A stretch of DNA of 32,371 bases from Actinomadura sp. DC4 (GTDB taxonomy: Bacteria > Actinomycetota > Actinomycetes > Streptosporangiales > Streptosporangiaceae), in contig NZ_JAUEQY010000056.1 in assembly GCF_030406325.1 (NCBI RefSeq), forward strand, positions 1 through 32,371, read 5' to 3'. A model generated the notes under the pieces. It saw only the letters and a program-made list of their open reading frames with translations. It did no database searches and was not told the origin of the DNA. Numbering within the stretch: position 1 is the stretch's first letter; every line of letters starts with the position of its first letter. Both the position numbers and the translations under genes were made by a program. Positions 24,844 through 31,645 of this stretch are shown here, one piece after another.

Positions 24844-25260
24844 ATGATGGCCGTTCGCAAGGAGACCATCAAGAAGCAGGCGAACGAGATGGTCGTCCAG
24901 GCTCTGCAGCCGGGCGAGCAGATCGTGAGCGGGGTTTACGCGATCACGGGCCCGAGCCCGTGGCTGATGAACCAGCTCGGCCTGCTCGGTCAGTTCTTCG
25001 TCGACTACTACTACGTGGCCGTGACGCAGCAGCAGGTCATCTTCGTGAAGATGAACCGTGTCTCGAACCGGCCCAAGGAGATCGCGTTCACCGCGCCGCT
25101 GCAGAGCGTGCGGATCTCCGACTACAAGCGCAGCTCGCTGTGGAGCTCGTTCAAGTACAACGTGCCGACGGCGGCCAAGCCGCTGCGTCTGAACGTCCAC
25201 CGCATCTGGCGTCAGGAGCTCGACGCTCTGGTCGGCGCGTTCGGTGTTCCCGTGGCGTGA
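24844..25260 (+). CDS. conserved hypothetical protein, possible PH-like fold
   Basis: This 138-residue protein starts at ATG 24844 (or 24847), with GGAAGGTGGG before it. It has a short charged N-terminal helix (RKETIKKQANEMVVQAL), then a set of strand-like segments (GEQIVSGVYAI, YYYVAVTQQQVIFVKMNR, IAFTAPLQSVRISDY, AAKPLRLNVHRIW). That alternation, with a C-terminal helix (QELDALVGAF), resembles a bacterial PH-like domain. No signal peptide or catalytic motif is seen. It ends at a good stem-loop terminator and looks monocistronic. I do not recognise a function. Confidence 0.8.
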   Translation: MMAVRKETIKKQANEMVVQALQPGEQIVSGVYAITGPSPWLMNQLGLLGQFFVDYYYVAVTQQQVIFVKMNRVSNRPKEIAFTAPLQSVRISDYKRSSLWSSFKYNVPTAAKPLRLNVHRIWRQELDALVGAFGVPVA

Positions 25261-25279
25261 CACGGGGGATGAGACGGGG

Positions 25280-25310
25280 GCGCCCGGTGGCGAGATCGCC
25301 GGGCGCTTTT
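25280..25310 (+). terminator. rho-independent terminator
   Basis: An 8-bp GC stem (GCGCCCGG / CCGGGCGC) with an 11-base loop that can itself pair is followed directly by TTTT. It lies 20 bases after the hypothetical gene. Confidence 0.85.
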
Positions 25311-25329
25311 CGCTGTCCGCGGGCGGCTC

Positions 25330-25878
25330 TCAGCTCTCGTCGTCGGCGAGAATGCCGTAGAGACGCCGCCGCGTGTCGTTGATCACCTCGAGCGCGCGCT
25401 CGCGCTGCTCCTCGCTGCCGGCCTGCATGACCTGGCGGAGCGCCATCATCAGCTGGCCCATCGCCGTCTGGAAGTGCGTGGCCGCCTCGCCGGCGTCCTC
25501 GGTGATCTCGGCCCAGGGCGGGGTCGTCTGGGATTCGGTCTCCGTACGCCCGGCGGCGGCCAGCTTGAACAGTCGCTTGCCCGACGACTGCTCGCCGGAG
25601 ATCAGGCCCTCGTCCTCAAGGAGCTGCAGGGTGGGATAGACCGATCCCGGGCTCGGCCGCCACAGCCCGCCGGTACGGCTCTCCAGCTCCTGGATCATCT
25701 CGTATCCGTGCATGGGCCGCTCGTTCAGCAGCGCCAGGATGGCGGCACGGACGTTGCCGCGCTTGGTACGGCGGCCGCCCCGGCCGCCGCGCCCGCGCGT
25801 GCCGAACCCCGGGCCGAAGCCCGGACCCCAGCCGCCGAACGCCGCGCGTTCCTCGCTGTGCATGGCTCGTCTGTGCAT
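25330..25878 (-). CDS. PadR-family transcriptional regulator
   Basis: This 182-residue regulator has a Gly/Arg-rich N-terminal stretch (GWGPGFGPGFGTRGRGGRGG), common in actinomycete PadR proteins. The PadR winged HTH follows: AAILALLNERPMHGYEMIQE, then WRPSPGSVYPTLQLLEDEGL. A long C-terminal helical dimerisation region (MGQLMMALRQVMQAGSEEQR) ends the protein. GGAG precedes the ATG of 25876-25878; a second ATG at 25863 is possible. A perfect palindrome, CGATATATCG, lies in its promoter at 25904, where an autoregulatory PadR box is expected. The inducing signal is unknown. Confidence 0.92.
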   Translation of the reverse strand: MHRRAMHSEERAAFGGWGPGFGPGFGTRGRGGRGGRRTKRGNVRAAILALLNERPMHGYEMIQELESRTGGLWRPSPGSVYPTLQLLEDEGLISGEQSSGKRLFKLAAAGRTETESQTTPPWAEITEDAGEAATHFQTAMGQLMMALRQVMQAGSEEQRERALEVINDTRRRLYGILADDES

Positions 25879-25903
25879 GACTCTCTCCCGAGCGATCTAT
25901 TAC

Positions 25904-25913
25904 CGATATATCG
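25904..25913. promoter_or_regulatory. candidate PadR operator
   Basis: CGATATATCG is a perfect 10-bp palindrome 26 bases upstream of the padR start, in a strongly AT-rich patch. The inverted repeat GACTCTC.CCC (25879) / GGGAGAGTC (25929) flanks it, its right arm touching the kinase stop. Confidence 0.5.
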
Positions 25914-25933
25914 TACGCGATGGCCTGGGAGAG

Positions 25934-27613
25934 TCAGCCCTTGGCGGTGATGCTGTCCAAGATCTTCTGCGTGATGTCGGGCGGCCCGGTCAGCTTCACC
26001 CGGACCCACATCGCGAACTTCCCGCTCGCGTCGCGCAGCCCGACCTCGTTGATCGTGATCGACCCGCCGCAGGTCCACGGCGTGATCCGGCCGCTCAGCG
26101 AGCCGTGCCGGTACGGCCGCTGCGCGCCCGCCGTGCACTTGCCGGTGTGACTGCCGAGCGTGGGCGGCGGCAGGGTGACGGTCAGGTCGTGGGTCAGCCC
26201 GGCGAAGACCCCCGGGACCGGCGTGTCGTCCCGTACGAACTGGGCGTAGTCGGGCGTGGCCCGCAGCGCCGGGGCGGACGCGCCGTCGCTGACCGTGACC
26301 GGCCAGCGGTTGCGCTGCGTCTGCAGCCTCCAGGTGGGCGGCACGCGAAGGGTCAGCCGGCCCGTGGTGTCGGTGACGGACACGAGGCCGTCCTCGGGCT
26401 TGTCCGACGAGCCGGCGCCGGTCATCTTCGCGATGGCGTACGCGCCGCCCGCGCCGACCACGAGCACCGCGACGAGCCCGAGAGCGGCCAGCACCCGGCT
26501 GCGGCCCGTCTGCCCGGCGCGTACCTCGGCGGCCTCTTCGGGCGCGCCGACGACCGGCAGGTCCACTCTGGTCTCGTCCGCGGAGGGCCCGGTGCCCGGC
26601 AGGGGACGCTGCTCGGTCGGCTCGTACGCCGGCGACATCCGGTGGCGGCCCGGCTGCGAGCCCGATCCGCTCGGGTCGGAGGTCCGGGTCGAGCGCCGCG
26701 AGGGCCGGTCGGAGGTCGTGTCGTCCGGAGGCACGGGCGCGCGGCCGCTGACGGTCGGGTCGCCCACCGTCGCGTCGCCGGTGCCACGGTCGGCCACCGT
26801 CTGGTCCGGCGAGACGCCGTGGGACACCGACCTGAGCGGGACGCCGAGCGCCGCGCCGAACGCCTCCGCCGACGGCCAGCGCCGCTCACGGTCGGTCTCC
26901 AGCGCCCGCATCACGATCTCGTCGACCGCCGGGGGCAGGTCGGGGCGTACCGAGCTCGGCGGCACGAGCACCGGCGCCGTGCTCGGCGGGCGGCCGGTCA
27001 CCAGGTGGTAGGTCAGCGCGCCGAGGCCGTACACGTCGGCGCGCACGTCGAGACCGCCGCCGAACCTCGCCTGCTCCGGCGACATGTACCCCGGTGTCCC
27101 GACCGGCAGCGTGAAGGCGCCGGAGGCGTGCGCGAGCGCCTTGGCGAGGCCGAGGTCGGCGATCAGCAGGCGTTCGCCGCCGTCGGTGGTCGACTGGAAC
27201 AGCACGTTGGACGGCTTGAGGTCGCGGTGGATGATGCCGAGCCGGTTGATGACCTCCACGCCGTGCGCGACCTCGGCGGCCAGCCGCAGCGCCTCGCCCA
27301 CCGGGAGGTCGCGCGTTCTCATCCGCTCCGAGAGCGTGCCGAGGTCGGCGTAGGACATGACGAAGTACGGACGGCCGTCCGCGAGCTCGCCGATGTCGTG
27401 CACGCGGACGAGGCGCTCGGAGTCCGCGCGGCGCAGGATCTTGGCTTCTTCGAGGAAGCGATTGCGCACGTCGAGGTCGTCGATGAGGCCGCCGGCGAGT
27501 ACCTTGACCGCGACCTTCGCATCGAGGACCTCGTCGTGGGCGAGCCAGACGGAGGCGAAAGCTCCGGACCCGAGAACGCGATCGATTCGGTAACGGCCGA
27601 CAGCCGAAGGCAT
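25934..27613 (-). CDS. transmembrane serine/threonine protein kinase
   Basis: This 559-residue protein has an N-terminal kinase domain: P-loop LGSGAFASV, Lys37 (VAVKVL), IIHRDLKPSNVL with Asp131, VGTPGYMSPEQ and DVYGLGAL. The Mg-binding DFG is DLG at 153-155 (ADLGLAK). Residues 265-370 are a Thr/Ser/Pro-rich juxtamembrane linker with repeated TV sites (DQTV, DATV, DPTV). A transmembrane helix at 374-395 leads to an outside domain of ~160 residues with two cysteines (GKCTAG, PWTCGG). There are no PASTA repeats. The longer frame upstream is spurious: it overlaps the divergent sigma factor. The kinase and sigma factor share a 54-bp promoter region. Confidence 0.92.
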   Translation of the reverse strand: MPSAVGRYRIDRVLGSGAFASVWLAHDEVLDAKVAVKVLAGGLIDDLDVRNRFLEEAKILRRADSERLVRVHDIGELADGRPYFVMSYADLGTLSERMRTRDLPVGEALRLAAEVAHGVEVINRLGIIHRDLKPSNVLFQSTTDGGERLLIADLGLAKALAHASGAFTLPVGTPGYMSPEQARFGGGLDVRADVYGLGALTYHLVTGRPPSTAPVLVPPSSVRPDLPPAVDEIVMRALETDRERRWPSAEAFGAALGVPLRSVSHGVSPDQTVADRGTGDATVGDPTVSGRAPVPPDDTTSDRPSRRSTRTSDPSGSGSQPGRHRMSPAYEPTEQRPLPGTGPSADETRVDLPVVGAPEEAAEVRAGQTGRSRVLAALGLVAVLVVGAGGAYAIAKMTGAGSSDKPEDGLVSVTDTTGRLTLRVPPTWRLQTQRNRWPVTVSDGASAPALRATPDYAQFVRDDTPVPGVFAGLTHDLTVTLPPPTLGSHTGKCTAGAQRPYRHGSLSGRITPWTCGGSITINEVGLRDASGKFAMWVRVKLTGPPDITQKILDSITAKG

Positions 27614-27619
27614 GGACAC

Positions 27620-27643
27620 CCCCGTATCATGCCCAATACGGGG
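27620..27643. promoter_or_regulatory. perfect inverted repeat in the kinase/sigma divergent promoter
   Basis: CCCCGTAT (27620-27627) and ATACGGGG (27636-27643) are perfect complements, separated by 8 bases. They fill the middle of the 54-bp gap. As DNA they could be an operator common to both genes. As kinase mRNA they form a hairpin that includes the GGGGG in front of the kinase start and could hide its ribosome site. Confidence 0.6.
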
Positions 27644-27667
27644 CGATGGTGAGGGCGAGGACGGGTC

Positions 27668-28219
27668 ATGGCGTACGACGAGCGGACCGAGGAGCTGGCT
27701 CAGCGAGCCGCAAAGGGCGATCGGGAGGCTCTCAACGCGCTGTTGCGTGTGATCGAGCCCGACGTCCTGCGGCACTGCTCGCGGTTCCTGCCGTGCCGGC
27801 AGGATGCCGAGGAGGCCTGCCAGGACGCGTTGATGCAGGTCGCACGGAACATCAACCGCTTCGAGGGGCGGTCGCGCTTCACCACCTGGCTGCACGTCGT
27901 GGTGGCCAACTCCGCGCGCTCGACCTACCGGTCGCTCAAGCGCCGCTCGATGGAACAGGCCGGTGAGCTGCCGGACCAGCGGCCGGACCCGCGCCGTACG
28001 AGCGTCATCGCGGGCTCGCGGGTGGACATCCTGGACGCCATGGAGGACCTGGAGCGCCGCAAGCCGGACCTCATCGAGGCCCTCGTGCTGCGCGACGTGT
28101 CCCAGCTGGAGTACAGCGAGATCGCCACCCAGCTCAACCTGCCGCTGGGCACGGTCAAGTCGCGGATCCACGAGGCGCGCAAGCAGGTGCGCCAGTCGCT
28201 GGGCGACGGCTACAACTGA
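27668..28219 (+). CDS. ECF-type RNA polymerase sigma factor
   Basis: This 183-residue sigma-70-family protein has region 2 (DAEEACQDALMQVARNINRF, then RSRFTTWLHVVVANSARSTY) and region 4 (EALVLRDVSQLEYSEIATQL, LPLGTVKSRIHEARKQVRQS). That is the two-domain ECF layout, without region 3. There is no anti-sigma gene beside it. A transmembrane kinase lies divergently 54 bases away, so control by phosphorylation is possible, as is known for kinase-linked ECF groups in other bacteria. It ends nine bases before the convergent otsA stop. Confidence 0.9.
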   Translation: MAYDERTEELAQRAAKGDREALNALLRVIEPDVLRHCSRFLPCRQDAEEACQDALMQVARNINRFEGRSRFTTWLHVVVANSARSTYRSLKRRSMEQAGELPDQRPDPRRTSVIAGSRVDILDAMEDLERRKPDLIEALVLRDVSQLEYSEIATQLNLPLGTVKSRIHEARKQVRQSLGDGYN

Positions 28220-28228
28220 GCCACCGGC

Positions 28229-29650
28229 TCAGCCCAGCGCGTCGAGCTGACCGGCGAGCCACCGCTGCGGGGGCAGCGCGGTCGCGGTCGCGGCGAGGCG
28301 CCTGCTGCGCTCGGCGCGTTCGTCCGCCGGCATGAGCAGCGCCTGGTGCAGCGCCTCGGCGGTCTGTGAGACGTCGTAGGGGTTGACCATGATGGCGTCG
28401 TCGGACATCTCGGTGGCGGCGCCGGCCTCGTCCGACAGCACCAGCGCGCAGCCGCGCCTCGACAGCGCAGGGCCCTCCTTGGCGACGAGGTTCATGCCGT
28501 CGCGGATGGGGTTCACGAGCAGCACGTCGGCCATGCCGTACGCCGCGAGCGAGCGCGGGTAGTCGTCGTTGACCTGCAGGATCAGCGGATCCCACGACCC
28601 GGTGGCGAACTCGTCGGAGATCTCGGCCGCCATCCGCTGCACCGCGGCGGTGTACTCCCGGTACTCCGGCAGGTCGTGCCGGGACGGATAGGCGAACGCC
28701 AGGTGCACGACCCGGCCGTGCCACTCGTGGTGCTTGGCGAGCATCTCGCGGTAGGCGGCCAGGCCGCGCACGATGTTCTTGGACAGCTCGGTGCGGTCGA
28801 TGCGCACGATGAGCCGCCGGTCGCCGACCCGCTCGCGCAGCACCTCGGCGCGCGCGGCCACGTCCGGCTGGGCGGCGCGGTCGCGCAGGGCCGGGCCGTC
28901 GACGCCGAGGCCGTGCACGCCGACCCGCGTGACGTGCCCGCGGTGGGAGACCGTACGGGCCGTGGTGTCGACCTTGGCCCGCAGGACGGCCGCGCAGCAG
29001 TCGAGGAAGGCGTCCGCCCAGCGGTCGGTCTGGAAGCCGGCGTGGTCGGCGCCGAGGATGCCCTCGAGGACCTGCCGCCCGATGTCGTCGGGCAGGAGCC
29101 GGTAGTACTCCGGCGGCGACCACGGCGTGTGCGAGAAGTGCGCGATCTTGACGTCGGGCCGGCGCTCGCGCAGCAGGGTGGGCACGAGCGAGAGGTGGTA
29201 GTCCTGCACGGCGACCTTGGCGCCCGCCGCGGCGTCCTGGGCCAGCGCGTCGGCGAACGCCGCGTTGTAGGCCTCATAGGACTGCCAGTCGCGCCGCGAG
29301 CGGGCGTCGAAGTGCGGCTTGTTCGGGGTGTCGTACAGCATGTGGTGCACGAACCACAGCGTCGAGTTGGCGACCGCGTTGTAGGCCCGGTGGAAGGTGC
29401 CCGCCGGGATGTCGAGCATCCGGACGGCGCCGATGTCGGGGACGTCCAGCCGGCCGTCCGTGGTCTGGCGCGCCGCGGCGCGGTCGGCGTCGGACAGGGT
29501 CGCGCAGGTCCACAGAATGTCACCGCGCAGCCCGGCCAGGGCCGAGACCAGGCCGCCGCCGCCGCGGCGCATCGACAGCGCGCCGTCATCGGCCAGGGAG
29601 AACGAGACAGGCCCGCGGTTGGACGCGATGAGCACCTGCGTGTCAGCCAT
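28229..29650 (-). CDS. otsA: trehalose-6-phosphate synthase (GT20)
   Basis: This 473-residue GT20 enzyme joins glucose from UDP- or GDP-glucose to glucose 6-phosphate. It shows the N-terminal loop SNRGPVSFSL...RRGGGGLVSALAG, VQDYHLSLVP, FSHTPWSPPEYYRLLPDD, GADHAGFQTDRWADAFLDCC, RIDRTELSKNIVRGLAAYRE, NPIRDGMNLVAKEGP and LVLSDEAGAATEM. Some motifs differ from E. coli OtsA (IDRTELSKN for VDRLDYTKG; SDEAGAA for SEFAGAA), as is usual in actinomycetes. No Shine-Dalgarno precedes the ATG (only CCCCCC); a TACTCT -10 six bases before ATG suggests a leaderless message. otsB lies 3.5 kb away on the other strand. Confidence 0.93.
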   Translation of the reverse strand: MADTQVLIASNRGPVSFSLADDGALSMRRGGGGLVSALAGLRGDILWTCATLSDADRAAARQTTDGRLDVPDIGAVRMLDIPAGTFHRAYNAVANSTLWFVHHMLYDTPNKPHFDARSRRDWQSYEAYNAAFADALAQDAAAGAKVAVQDYHLSLVPTLLRERRPDVKIAHFSHTPWSPPEYYRLLPDDIGRQVLEGILGADHAGFQTDRWADAFLDCCAAVLRAKVDTTARTVSHRGHVTRVGVHGLGVDGPALRDRAAQPDVAARAEVLRERVGDRRLIVRIDRTELSKNIVRGLAAYREMLAKHHEWHGRVVHLAFAYPSRHDLPEYREYTAAVQRMAAEISDEFATGSWDPLILQVNDDYPRSLAAYGMADVLLVNPIRDGMNLVAKEGPALSRRGCALVLSDEAGAATEMSDDAIMVNPYDVSQTAEALHQALLMPADERAERSRRLAATATALPPQRWLAGQLDALG

Positions 29651-29656
29651 GGGGGG

Positions 29657-29662
29657 AGAGTA
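29657..29662 (-). promoter_or_regulatory. -10 element TACTCT, leaderless otsA
   Basis: On the minus strand TACTCT is followed by six C residues and the otsA ATG, exactly the leaderless spacing. Confidence 0.45.
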
Positions 29663-29823
29663 ACCGGCCGTTGTTAACGCCCATCGCGCAAGGGGCGGTC
29701 ACTGTCTGTTTCGTAACCATACGGATGCAGGTCACGCCCGGGGCGTCTCGCGGCCTGAGACCCCGGCTGGCCAAGCATCGGGCGGTCACGTATACAGTTC
29801 CTGATACCGACAACTGAATATTG

Positions 29824-29988
29824 CTCATCCAGAGGGGTGGAGGGACCGGCCCGTTGAAGCCCCGGCAACCTTCCCGGACATGCGGTCCAGCGCGGATCAT
29901 CCGCGCCGCAACTCGCCGAACCTACGCGAGGCCGCCCGGGACAGGTGCCAACTCCGGCTCGTGACCAAGGTGGCACGAGGAAGATGAG
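29824..29988 (+). promoter_or_regulatory. SAM-I (S-box) riboswitch upstream of threonine-synthase-like gene
   Basis: The conserved SAM-I core is visible: GGTGGAGGGACCGGCCC followed by GTTGAAGCC and CCGGCAACC. Later come GGTGCCAACTCCGGC and GGAAGATGAG. The P1 helix pairs CTCATC (29824-29829) with GATGAG (29983-29988). P4 pairs GTGCCA (29945) with TGGCAC (29971). An extra stem, GCGCGGA-TCA-TCCGCGC (29890-29906), lies in between. The 3' side of P1 overlaps the start of the Shine-Dalgarno stretch GAGGAGAGAGG, and no T-rich terminator follows. SAM binding is therefore expected to block translation of the downstream gene. Confidence 0.93.
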
Positions 29989-30005
29989 GAGAGAGGCCTC
30001 GCTCC

Positions 30006-31247
30006 ATGTCGACTGCCGTACGGAATCTCGGCCCCGCGACCGCGCTCACGTGCCGCGAATGCGGTGAATCCTACGATCTCGGCCCCCACTACGCCTGTGA
30101 GCAGTGTTTCGGCCCGCTCGAGGTGTCCTACGACTACTCGCAGGTCAGCCGCGAGCGGATCGAGTCGGGTCCCCGCAACATCTGGCGCTACCGTGATCTG
30201 CTTCCGGTGCCCGCAGGCGTGATCGAGACGCCCAACACCGAGCCCGGTTTCACGCGCCTGGTCCGCGCCGACAACCTCGCCGAGTCGCTCGGTGTCCGCT
30301 CGCTGTGGGTCAAGGACGACAGTGGCAACCCCACGCACTCCTTCAAGGACCGGGTCGTCGCGGTGGCGCTGGCCGCGGCGCGCGAGCTCGGCTTCAAGGT
30401 GCTGGCCTGTCCCTCGACCGGCAACCTCGCCAACGCGGTGGCCGCCGCGGCGGCGCGCGCGGGCATCCGCAGCGCGGTGTTCGTGCCCTCCGACCTCGAG
30501 CAGCAGAAGATCGTCACGACCGCCGTGTACGGCGGGACGTTCGTGACCGTGGACGGCAACTACGACGACGTCAACCGGCTCGCCTCCGAGATCGCCGGCG
30601 AGCAGGACGACTGGGCGTTCGTCAACGTCAACGTGCGGCCCTACTACGCCGAGGGCTCCAAGACGATCGGGTACGAGGTGGCCGAGCAGCTCGGCTGGCG
30701 CCTGCCCGACCAGATCGTCGTGCCGATCGCGTCCGGCTCGCAGCTCACCAAGATCGACAAGGCGTTCCAGGAGCTCATCAAGCTGGGGCTCGTGGAGGAC
30801 AAGCCGTACAAGGTGTTCGGCGCTCAGGCGACCGGCTGCTCGCCGGTCGCCGCCGCCTTCAAGGCCGGGCACGACGCCGTACGGCCGGTCAAGCCCGACA
30901 CGATCGCCAAGTCCCTCGCGATCGGCAACCCGGCCGACGGCCCGTACGTCCTGGACGCGGTCCGCCGTACGGGCGGCGCCATCGAGGACGTCTCCGACGA
31001 AGAGGTGGTGGACAGCATCGGCCTCCTCGCCCGCACCGAGGGCATTTTCGGAGAGACGGCCGGCGGCGTGACGCTCGGCTCGCTGCGCAAGCTGCTGTCC
31101 TCCGGCGTCCTGGACCCGGGCGCCGAGACGGTGTTCATCAACTCCGGCGACGGCCTCAAGACCCTCGACGCGGTCGCCCCGGTGGCGAAGCCCTCCGCGA
31201 ACATCGCCCCTTCGTTCGACGCTTTCCGAAAGGCGGGCCTGGTATGA
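30006..31247 (+). CDS. thrC: threonine-synthase-family PLP enzyme; probable O-phosphohomoserine-dependent homocysteine synthase (MetM-like)
   Basis: This 413-residue fold-type II PLP enzyme is what automatic annotation would call threonine synthase. An N-terminal zinc ribbon (C16/C19, C31/C34: CRECGESYDL, YACEQCFG) precedes the core. PLP-binding Lys114 is in THSFKDRV; the phosphate loop is PSTGNLANAV; GSQLTKIDKA follows. Two context facts argue against threonine: the SAM riboswitch in front, which normally controls methionine genes, and the overlapping CysO-like sulfur-carrier gene behind. I recall a report of a Streptomyces ThrC homologue (MetM) making homocysteine from O-phosphohomoserine with a thiocarboxylated carrier (MetO); this pair fits it. 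The symbol reflects homology only. Confidence 0.88.
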   Translation: MSTAVRNLGPATALTCRECGESYDLGPHYACEQCFGPLEVSYDYSQVSRERIESGPRNIWRYRDLLPVPAGVIETPNTEPGFTRLVRADNLAESLGVRSLWVKDDSGNPTHSFKDRVVAVALAAARELGFKVLACPSTGNLANAVAAAAARAGIRSAVFVPSDLEQQKIVTTAVYGGTFVTVDGNYDDVNRLASEIAGEQDDWAFVNVNVRPYYAEGSKTIGYEVAEQLGWRLPDQIVVPIASGSQLTKIDKAFQELIKLGLVEDKPYKVFGAQATGCSPVAAAFKAGHDAVRPVKPDTIAKSLAIGNPADGPYVLDAVRRTGGAIEDVSDEEVVDSIGLLARTEGIFGETAGGVTLGSLRKLLSSGVLDPGAETVFINSGDGLKTLDAVAPVAKPSANIAPSFDAFRKAGLV

Positions 31248-31522
31248 GTTCGATCAGCGTGCGCATCCCCACGATCCTGCGCAACTACACCGGCGGCGAA
31301 TCCGAGGTGCGCGCGTCCGGAACGACGGTACGAGAGGTCGTGGCGGACCTCGATGCCAGTTTCTCCGGGATTGCCGCCCGAATCCTTGATGAAAATGGCA
31401 AAATACGCCGTTTTGTGAATGTCTACGTGGGTGAAGAGGATGTGCGCTTCGCCGACGGCCTTGACACGGTCACCCCAGAGGGCACACAGATCTCCATCAT
31501 CCCGGCGGTCGCAGGCGGTTAG
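31244..31522 (+). CDS. CysO/MoaD/ThiS-type sulfur-carrier protein (MetO-like)
   Basis: This 92-residue beta-grasp protein starts SISVRIPTILRNYTGGE and has RRFVNVYVGEEDVRF in the middle. It ends IIPAVAGG: the exposed GG tail that is adenylated and converted to a thiocarboxylate in this family. From memory it closely resembles CysO of Mycobacterium, which carries sulfur for cysteine synthesis with CysM. Here, however, no cysM or JAMM protease gene follows. Instead its ATG overlaps the stop of the threonine-synthase-like gene (ATGA). It should supply carrier-bound sulfide to that enzyme. The activating E1-like enzyme and sulfur donor must be encoded elsewhere. Confidence 0.9.
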   Translation: MSSISVRIPTILRNYTGGESEVRASGTTVREVVADLDASFSGIAARILDENGKIRRFVNVYVGEEDVRFADGLDTVTPEGTQISIIPAVAGG

Positions 31523-31558
31523 CCGAGAGGGTCGGCTGCCTTTACCGCCACGTGGCGG
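31522..31558 (+). terminator. tandem stem-loops after the sulfur-carrier gene
   Basis: GCCGA-gaggg-TCGGC (31522-31536) starts on the stop codon and is followed by TGCCTTT. Eight bases on, CCGCCACGTGGCGG (31545-31558) is a perfect 14-bp palindrome. Together they look like the end of the riboswitch operon. Confidence 0.6.
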
Positions 31559-31645
31559 AGTTCCCAATTCAATGATTCCCGATTGACCAGGATCGGCCGT
31601 CCGCTCATCTTGGGTAAAGGGTGTTCCACGGACGGTAGCCGTGTG

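Noticed and set aside
27614-28171. Upstream extension of the kinase frame
   Set aside because: It lies fully antisense to the ECF sigma factor, which has clear motifs; the kinase starts MPSAVGRYRID.
30006-31247. Plain threonine synthase assignment
   Set aside because: Homology is real, but the SAM riboswitch and coupled sulfur carrier fit homocysteine synthesis better; kept only as the homology-based symbol.
31244-31522. MoaD of molybdopterin synthesis or ThiS of thiamine synthesis
   Set aside because: The sequence and PAVAGG tail look CysO-like, and no moa, moe or thi gene is near.
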